From: Brevibacillus borstelensis
Lineage (GTDB): Bacteria > Bacillota > Bacilli > Brevibacillales > Brevibacillaceae
Length of the DNA: 64,000 bases
Reading direction: 5' to 3'
Assembly: GCF_003710865.1 (NCBI RefSeq)
Contig: NZ_RHHO01000020.1
Coordinates: forward strand, 1-64,000
Part shown: positions 58,016 to 64,000 of the stretch, in pieces
How positions within the stretch are numbered: the stretch's first letter is position 1
Layout of the letters: each line of letters opens with the position of its first letter
Translations under genes and position numbers: made by a program
Notes under the pieces: generated by a model
Database searches by the model: none
Seen by the model: only the letters and a program-made list of their open reading frames with translations
What the model was told of the DNA's origin: nothing

Positions 58016-59386
58016 CTACCCCCTTAGCACTTCGCTTAATGCTTCCGAAATATTGCTTACACCGACTACCTCGATGTCCGATGGAACGTCAAGACCGCGG
58101 ATATTTTTGGACGGGATGATCACCCGTTTGAATCCTAGCTTGTGCGCTTCGCGAATCCGCTGTTCAATCCGGGACACGCCGCGGACTTCACCCGTTAATC
58201 CCACTTCCCCGATCACGACATCATGGGGATTGGTCGCGTGATCGCGAAAGCTGCTGGCAATGCTGACAGCTATCGCCAAATCGACAGCGGGCTCATCCAA
58301 ACGGACACCGCCAGCCACGTTGACATAGGCATCCTGATTTTGCAGCATGAGACCCATGCGCTTCTCAAGCACTGCCATGATCATGCCGACTCGCTGGTGA
58401 TCCACGCCGGTAGCCATCCGACGCGGGGTCACAAAGCTGGTCGGTGCAACCAGCGCCTGAAGCTCTACCAGAACCGGCCTGGTTCCCTCCATGCTGGCCA
58501 CTACAGTCGAGCCAGCGACGCCGACCGGACGTTCTGCCAAAAAGATTTCCGAAGGGTTTCCAACTTCCTCGAGCCCCTTTTCTTTCATCTCAAAGATGCC
58601 GATTTCATTCGTCGAGCCAAAGCGGTTTTTCACTGCTCGCAAAATGCGGAACGTATTATGCCGTTCCCCTTCAAAGTACAAGACCGCATCCACCATATGC
58701 TCCAGCATGCGGGGCCCGGCAATCGCGCCTTCCTTCGTCACGTGACCGACGATAAAAGTTGCGATTCCTTTTCCCTTGGCGATTCGCATCAGTTGAGAGG
58801 TTGTTTCCCTCACCTGTGCGACACTCCCCGCCGCTGATTGGACAGCGGGATGGAAGACAGTCTGAATCGAGTCGATGATCAGGACCTGGGGATCGACCTG
58901 GGCAATGTGCTGCTCAATAAGCTCCAAATCGTTTTCTGCAAGCACATACATCGGCGGCGTGCTCATTCCGAGCCGATCGGCACGCAATTTGATTTGCTTG
59001 GCGGACTCCTCGCCGGATACGTACAAGACCTTTATTCCCCCGTGTGCAAGCGCGAACGACGTTTGCAACAGCAAGGTAGACTTCCCGATCCCCGGGTCTC
59101 CGCCGACCAGAACCATTGAGCCGGGAACGAGCCCTCCGCCCAGAACCCGGTTTAATTCACCTATCGTTGTATCCATCCGCGGCTCTTCTTCGCCGGCCAC
59201 CTCTGTCAGCGGAAGGGCTGCTGTTTGCCGCTGTCCGCCACGCAAACTCTCATGACGGGAGGCGGTCTTTACCGCAACCTCTTCCACCATCGTATTCCAA
59301 TTGTTGCATCCAGGACATTTCCCCATCCATTTGGGCGATTCATAGCCACATTCTTGACACGCGTATTTCGTTTTATACTTGGACAT
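58016..59386 (-). CDS. radA: DNA repair protein RadA (Sms)
   Basis: RecA-like helicase for recombination branch migration. Zinc finger Cys10-Cys13-Cys24-Cys27, Walker [10 protein letters not shown], the KNRFG motif and a C-terminal Lon-protease-like domain (from about 290). 456 aa. Upstream of disA within the clpC operon region. Confidence 0.98.
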   Translation of the reverse strand: MSKYKTKYACQECGYESPKWMGKCPGCNNWNTMVEEVAVKTASRHESLRGGQRQTAALPLTEVAGEEEPRMDTTIGELNRVLGGGLVPGSMVLVGGDPGIGKSTLLLQTSFALAHGGIKVLYVSGEESAKQIKLRADRLGMSTPPMYVLAENDLELIEQHIAQVDPQVLIIDSIQTVFHPAVQSAAGSVAQVRETTSQLMRIAKGKGIATFIVGHVTKEGAIAGPRMLEHMVDAVLYFEGERHNTFRILRAVKNRFGSTNEIGIFEMKEKGLEEVGNPSEIFLAERPVGVAGSTVVASMEGTRPVLVELQALVAPTSFVTPRRMATGVDHQRVGMIMAVLEKRMGLMLQNQDAYVNVAGGVRLDEPAVDLAIAVSIASSFRDHATNPHDVVIGEVGLTGEVRGVSRIEQRIREAHKLGFKRVIIPSKNIRGLDVPSDIEVVGVSNISEALSEVLRG

Positions 59387-59452
59387 AGTTTGTACCTCGT
59401 TTTGGGATTCTCCTCTATACGATTATCATACATGATGAAAACAAAAAAAGAA

Positions 59453-59476
59453 TACCTCCTGTATATTGAGGAGGTA
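59453..59476 (-). terminator. Terminator after clpC
   Basis: Minus strand TACCTCCT/AGGAGGTA, 8 bp stem, followed by TTCTTTTTTTG. It separates clpC from radA, though read-through is common in this operon. Confidence 0.8.
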
Positions 59477-59506
59477 CCCTTTCTAAACGTTTGCCTAAAC
59501 CTCTGG

Positions 59507-61960
59507 TTATGAGGTTGTTTTCTCCAGACGTTTTACTACAAGCTTTTCATCTTCAGCATCTATCGAAACAGTGTCGCCTTTGCTGATGCTGCCTTTCAAA
59601 AGTTCTTCGGACAATCTGTCTTCGATGTTGCGCTGGATAGCGCGGCGCAGCGGCCTTGCCCCGTAAGCGGGATCGAAGCCCTCCTTGGCCAGCACTTTCT
59701 TGGCAGCATCGGTAAGTTGGAAATCGATCTCCTGCTCTCTCAGACGCTTGCGAAGATCTTCGGTCATCAAGGAAACAATCTGCTCGATATGCTCCTGCTC
59801 CAGCGAGTGGAAGACGATGACTTCGTCAATCCGGTTCAGGAACTCGGGGCGGAAGCTTTTCTTCAGTTCTTCCATGACCTTGTCTTTCATGTCCTGGTAT
59901 TTCTTCTCTGTTTCATTGCCGGCGGTGAAGCCGAGCGTTGTGTTTTTCTTGATCAGGTTGGCTCCGACGTTGGATGTCATAATCACAACCGTGTTGCGGA
60001 AATCAACGGTTCTGCCTTTGGAGTCGGTCAGGCGTCCATCGTCCAGCACCTGCAGGAGAATGTTGAAGACATCCGGATGCGCCTTTTCAATTTCGTCCAA
60101 AAGGATGACGGAATACGGTTTGCGGCGGACCTTCTCTGTCAGTTGACCGCCTTCATCGTAACCGACATATCCCGGAGGAGCTCCGACCAGACGCGCCGTG
60201 GAATGTTTCTCCATGTACTCCGACATGTCGACCCGAATCATCGCGTCCTCGTCGCCAAACAGCGTCTCGGCAACCGCCCGGGCCAATTCCGTTTTCCCTA
60301 CCCCTGTAGGGCCAAGGAAGATGAAGGAGCCGATCGGACGTTTCGGGTCTTTCAAGCCGGCACGAGCACGGCGGACGGCGCGAGCAACCGATTTGACTGC
60401 CTCATCCTGCCCGATCACTCGATCATGCAGAATTTCTTCCATTTTCAAGAGGCGCTCTGTCTCTTCTTCTTTCAGCTTGACGACCGGGATTCCGGTCCAG
60501 TTGGCCACTACGTGGGCGATATCTTCAGGAGTGACCTCCATGTTCAGTTGGCCCTGACGCTCTTTCCAGTCCTTCTTCGTTTTTTCCAGTTCTTCGCGCA
60601 GCTTCTGCTCCTTGTCGCGCAGAGACGCTGCTTCTTCGAACTCCTGAGACTGGACAGCCGCGTCTTTTTCCTTGCGCACTTCTTCCAGACGCCCTTCCAG
60701 TTCCTTCAGATTAGGCGGAACAGTAAAGGATTGGAGACGTACTTTGGACGCCGCTTCGTCGATCAAGTCAATTGCTTTGTCCGGCAGGAAGCGGTCTGTA
60801 ATGTAACGGTCAGACAGTTTTACCGCCTGTTCAATCGCTTCATCGGTAATTTTCACACGGTGATGCGCCTCATAGCGATCACGCAAGCCATGCAGGATTT
60901 TGATCGCGTCCTCTGTGTTCGGCTGATCGACCTGAATCGGCTGGAAACGGCGCTCGAGGGCTGCGTCCTTTTCAATATACTTGCGGTATTCATCCAGCGT
61001 GGTTGCGCCGACACACTGAAGCTCACCGCGTGCCAGAGCTGGCTTCAAAATGTTGGATGCATCAATCGCACCCTCTGCTCCGCCTGCACCGATCAAGGTG
61101 TGCAGCTCGTCGATAAAGAGGATGATATTTCCGGCCTGACGAATCTCATCCATGATTTTTTTCAGGCGGTCTTCAAATTCCCCGCGATACTTGGTGCCGG
61201 CGACGACTGTCCCCATGTCCAGCGTCATCACGCGCTTGTCGCGAAGCGTTTCAGGGATTTCGTTGTTGATGATCTTTTGCGCAAGTCCTTCGGCAATTGC
61301 CGTCTTCCCGACACCAGGCTCCCCGATCAACACGGGGTTGTTCTTGGTGCGGCGGCTCAACACCTGGATCACTCGCTCAATCTCTTTTTGGCGTCCGATC
61401 ACCGGATCAAGTCCGCCATCACGGGCGATTGCGGTCAAGTCTCTTGCCAGACTGTCCAGGGTCGGCGTATTGGCCGCAGGATTGCTGCCTGACGGCTGGT
61501 GGGAATTCATCATTTCCGAGCTTCCCAAAAGCTGAAGGACTTGTTGGCGGGCTTTGTTCAGGCTTACACCCAGATTGTTCATGATTCGTGCGGCAATGCC
61601 TTCTCCTTCACGAATCAACCCAAGCAGGATATGCTCGGTGCCCACATACGTGTGCCCCAGCTTTCGGGCTTCGTCCATGGAAAGCTCAATCACTTTTTTG
61701 GCACGGGGTGTGTAGTTTGGGGTATAGTTTCCGCCCGCTTGCTCAGTCCCGCGGCCAATCAAGGATTCTACTTCACTTTGAATTTTATCGAGACCAAGTC
61801 CGAGCGACTGCAACGCCTTGGCTGCAATCCCCTCTCCTTCACGAATGAGACCGAGCAGCACATGCTCTGTTCCGATATCCTTATGACCCAATCTAACGGC
61901 CTCTTCCAAGGCGAGTGCCAACACTTTTTGCGCGCGTTCGGTAAAACGTCCAAACATCAT
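59507..61960 (-). CDS. clpC: AAA+ unfoldase ClpC
   Basis: Hsp100 unfoldase that feeds ClpP, acting with adaptors MecA and McsB; degrades phosphoarginine-tagged proteins. 817 aa from ATG 61960 ([13 protein letters not shown]), after GGAGGT. Two Clp_N repeats, then AAA domains with Walker A GEPGVGKT and GPTGVGKT and a coiled coil/UVR linker at about 410-470. Fourth gene of the CtsR-controlled operon. Confidence 0.98.
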   Translation of the reverse strand: MMFGRFTERAQKVLALALEEAVRLGHKDIGTEHVLLGLIREGEGIAAKALQSLGLGLDKIQSEVESLIGRGTEQAGGNYTPNYTPRAKKVIELSMDEARKLGHTYVGTEHILLGLIREGEGIAARIMNNLGVSLNKARQQVLQLLGSSEMMNSHQPSGSNPAANTPTLDSLARDLTAIARDGGLDPVIGRQKEIERVIQVLSRRTKNNPVLIGEPGVGKTAIAEGLAQKIINNEIPETLRDKRVMTLDMGTVVAGTKYRGEFEDRLKKIMDEIRQAGNIILFIDELHTLIGAGGAEGAIDASNILKPALARGELQCVGATTLDEYRKYIEKDAALERRFQPIQVDQPNTEDAIKILHGLRDRYEAHHRVKITDEAIEQAVKLSDRYITDRFLPDKAIDLIDEAASKVRLQSFTVPPNLKELEGRLEEVRKEKDAAVQSQEFEEAASLRDKEQKLREELEKTKKDWKERQGQLNMEVTPEDIAHVVANWTGIPVVKLKEEETERLLKMEEILHDRVIGQDEAVKSVARAVRRARAGLKDPKRPIGSFIFLGPTGVGKTELARAVAETLFGDEDAMIRVDMSEYMEKHSTARLVGAPPGYVGYDEGGQLTEKVRRKPYSVILLDEIEKAHPDVFNILLQVLDDGRLTDSKGRTVDFRNTVVIMTSNVGANLIKKNTTLGFTAGNETEKKYQDMKDKVMEELKKSFRPEFLNRIDEVIVFHSLEQEHIEQIVSLMTEDLRKRLREQEIDFQLTDAAKKVLAKEGFDPAYGARPLRRAIQRNIEDRLSEELLKGSISKGDTVSIDAEDEKLVVKRLEKTTS

Positions 61961-62055
61961 ATCTTCTGCACCTCCAGTAACCATCTTTATATTCTATGCG
62001 TTGTTTCCTTATATTTTTGCGTATAACAGCGATGATGGACAGCGAAAATTCTTGT

Positions 62056-63120
62056 TTACTGTCGAGCAGACAGTTTCTCCCGAATCAGCCTTGCTCTGCG
62101 TTCGTCCCGCTGGTCGGGCGACAGCTTTTGACCTGCGTGATGCTGCAGGAAGCCCGGCTGAGTCGTCACGAGCAATTCATTTAAGACGAGATGGGAAATG
62201 TTTTTCACAATCCCCAGATCAATCCCCAATCTGACATCGGAAAGCCTTTGGGCTGCTTCCTTGGATTCAACCGTCCGGGCGTACTGAAGAATGCCGTACG
62301 ACCGGAGAATCCGGTCCTCCAAAGTGATTCTGGAGTGTTCAACCAGGTACCGGCGAGCCACTCGCTCCTGCTCGATGATCTGCCTTGCCACACCGTACAG
62401 GTTGGAGAGGATATCCGACTCGGACATCCCGAGCGTCACCTGGTTGGAGAGCTGGAACAAGTTGCCCAGCGCTTCGCTGCCCTCCCCGTAGATGCCCCTC
62501 ACGACCAATCCGACTTGATTGATCGCCTGCAATATCCGGTTGATCTGCTGTGTCATCACGAGCGCCGGCAAGTGAAGCATCACCGATGCCCGTATCCCTG
62601 TTCCCACATTGGTCGGGCAGCTCGTCAAAAAGCCTCTGTTTTCATCGAATGCGTAGTTTACATGTTTTTCAAAAATGTCGTCGATTTTTGTTCCCATATC
62701 CCACGCCTGCTGGAGTTGGAAGCCTGGCATCAGCACCTGGATGCGAATGTGGTCTTCTTCGTTTACCATGATGCTGATCGATTCGTCATTGCTTAACAGC
62801 ACGGCTCCCTTTCGAGATTCTTCTGCCAAATGAGGGCTGATCAGGTGTTTCTCGACGAGGACGCGCTTTTCCAGCGGATTTACCTGTTCCATCTGGATGA
62901 GCTCGAGTGGTCCGAGCTTTTTCATCGCCTCGGTCTCGCTCACTTCTGTCACCTTGCGAACCACTTCCTCTGCCTGCGAGTCAGTAGCCAAAAGCGGGAA
63001 GGGATGCTGGCGAAGGTTCCGTGCGATCCGAAGCCTTGTACTGATGACGATGTCGGAATCAGGGCCCTCGCCCTTCATCCAGTTGCTCCAAGGGTTTTGC
63101 ATAAACTGTTGTTGGGACAT
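62056..63120 (-). CDS. mcsB: Protein arginine kinase McsB
   Basis: Guanidino-kinase-like enzyme that phosphorylates Arg in proteins, marking them for ClpCP, and inactivates CtsR. 354 aa from ATG 63120 after GGGGAGG. ATP-binding core STRLRIARNL and the region around TSCPTNVGTGIRAS, which holds the conserved Cys of the phosphagen kinase fold. 95 nt before clpC. Confidence 0.96.
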   Translation of the reverse strand: MSQQQFMQNPWSNWMKGEGPDSDIVISTRLRIARNLRQHPFPLLATDSQAEEVVRKVTEVSETEAMKKLGPLELIQMEQVNPLEKRVLVEKHLISPHLAEESRKGAVLLSNDESISIMVNEEDHIRIQVLMPGFQLQQAWDMGTKIDDIFEKHVNYAFDENRGFLTSCPTNVGTGIRASVMLHLPALVMTQQINRILQAINQVGLVVRGIYGEGSEALGNLFQLSNQVTLGMSESDILSNLYGVARQIIEQERVARRYLVEHSRITLEDRILRSYGILQYARTVESKEAAQRLSDVRLGIDLGIVKNISHLVLNELLVTTQPGFLQHHAGQKLSPDQRDERRARLIREKLSARQ

Positions 63121-63138
63121 GTTCCTCACCTCCCCTGT

Positions 63139-63657
63139 TTACGATTGACCCAGCTTTTGTTCAAGTGCCTTGATGCGGTCGCGAATTTCCGCAGCTTTTT
63201 CAAACTCTTCGCTGGCGATATGCCGTTGAAGCGCTTGTTTCAGTTGCTCCAGCTCCTTGCGCCGCTTCAGTTGGCCGCCGGTACGTTCCGGAACCTTGCC
63301 GATGTGCTGCGTATTCCCGTGAATCCGTCGGAAGAGCGGATCCAGGCGGTCACCCAAAAACGTGTAGCAGTCGCTGCAGCCAAAGCGGCCGCTCTTGCTG
63401 AATTGGGCGTATGTCAGTCCGCAGGTCTCGCAGCGCAGCGCTTTGTTTGCCGGAGTGTCCTGTGTTTTTTTCTGTGCCGGATCGAAATGGAGCAGGCCGG
63501 AAAGGAGATTATGGATGCTGAAGTTATGAAAACCGGGAAAGACGTCTCCTTTTTCCTGGGCACATTGCTCGCAAATATGGTATTCGGTTTTTTCACCGTT
63601 GACGATCTTGGTCAGATGAAGCGTAGCCTGTCGTTTGCCGCATTCTTCACAGTTCAT
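63139..63657 (-). CDS. mcsA: McsB activator McsA
   Basis: 172 aa zinc protein needed for McsB activity. Four CxxC motifs (CEECG, CEQC, CETC, CSDC) bind zinc; the C-terminal coiled coil is a UVR domain (about 130-170). ATG 63657. Between ctsR and mcsB, in operon. Confidence 0.95.
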   Translation of the reverse strand: MNCEECGKRQATLHLTKIVNGEKTEYHICEQCAQEKGDVFPGFHNFSIHNLLSGLLHFDPAQKKTQDTPANKALRCETCGLTYAQFSKSGRFGCSDCYTFLGDRLDPLFRRIHGNTQHIGKVPERTGGQLKRRKELEQLKQALQRHIASEEFEKAAEIRDRIKALEQKLGQS

Positions 63658-63685
63658 CCTATCGTCCCTCCTGCCAATGCATTGG

Positions 63686-64000
63686 TTACCGCAATAAAAT
63701 CGTGGCGATCATCTGCTTTAACATGGTAGCCCGTAAACGGTCTCTCAATTCAGCATCCACTAAAAGCACACTGCGCGAAGTAGCGATCTTCATGAGAGCC
63801 GCCTCCCGTTGACTGACCAACTTTTCCTCCAAAAGGCGGTCGATGATCGCATAACCGACACCTTGCGTGATGCTTTCGCCAATCAGCTCTTCAGTGAGCA
63901 GCTCCTGCAGTTTGGCTTTGCTGACAATCTGTACCTTTCGAATCCGGATGTAGCCTCCGCCGCCACGCTTGCTTTCGACGACGTATCCCTTTTCTACAGT
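63686..64000 (-). CDS. ctsR: Transcriptional repressor CtsR (3' part, N-terminus outside the window)
   Basis: The minus strand from 64000 codes for the last 104 residues of CtsR, including the beta-wing VVESKRGGGGYIRI and the C-terminal dimer region with RDRLRATMLKQM. CtsR represses the clp genes until heat or arginine phosphorylation releases it. Only the N-terminal part is cut by the window edge; there is no premature stop. 28 nt before mcsA. Confidence 0.95.
   Translation of the reverse strand, partial: TVEKGYVVESKRGGGGYIRIRKVQIVSKAKLQELLTEELIGESITQGVGYAIIDRLLEEKLVSQREAALMKIATSRSVLLVDAELRDRLRATMLKQMIATILLR

Overview
The window reads as one contiguous piece of a spore-forming Bacillales chromosome. 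Gene order matches the region next to the origin in Bacillus subtilis, from ctsR to the pdaB/rrn junction, but the string is presented reversed, so most genes are on the minus strand. Spore genes (pdaB, kbaA, gerD, cwlD, sigH), the ctsR-mcsA-mcsB-clpC operon and B. subtilis-like protein lengths support Bacillales. My best guess is Paenibacillaceae/Brevibacillus; that genus call is inference from gene content and protein character, not a database match.

Layout, left to right. 1-187: promoter and boxA leader of an rRNA operon whose 16S gene lies just outside the left edge. 188-5573: sporulation and germination cluster (unknown small gene, SpoIIM-family membrane protein, pdaB, kbaA, gerD, salA, cwlD). 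5766-10644: rplM-rpsI, truA, the ECF transporter energizing module ecfA1-ecfA2-ecfT, and rplQ. 10821-25375: continuous alpha, spc and S10 ribosomal protein operons including rpoA, secY, adk, map and infA. 25790-29417: four accessory genes between rpsJ and tuf: a truncated hemoglobin, an EamA-type exporter, an ECF41 sigma factor and an FAD oxidoreductase. 29556-34348: str operon (tuf, fusA, rpsG, rpsL, L7Ae-like). 34531-46314: rpoC, rpoB, an RsmC-like methyltransferase, rplL, rplJ, rplA, rplK, nusG, secE, rpmG. 46547-54141: sigH, yacP, rlmB, mrnC, cysS, cysE (T-box controlled), gltX, ispF, ispD. 54216-64000: yacL, a small DUF1573-like gene, pssA, disA, radA, clpC, mcsB, mcsA and the 3' part of ctsR.

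Most of the window is ordinary core genome. The best biological story outside the core is the FAD oxidoreductase-ECF41 sigma operon. The sigma factor has all three hallmark motifs of its group (WLPEP, DGGGK, NPDKL), and the operon is preceded by a perfect TGTCACA-N16-CGTC site, the promoter type known for ECF41 factors, so it probably drives its own operon. Other points deserving attention are regulatory: a tandem repeat between rpoA and rplQ, a long stem covering the cwlD ribosome binding site, a hairpin between the nusG Shine-Dalgarno and its start codon, terminator-like hairpins in the rpoB leader and the infA-rpmJ gap, and a probable remnant of the KOW-domain gene usually found between map and infA.
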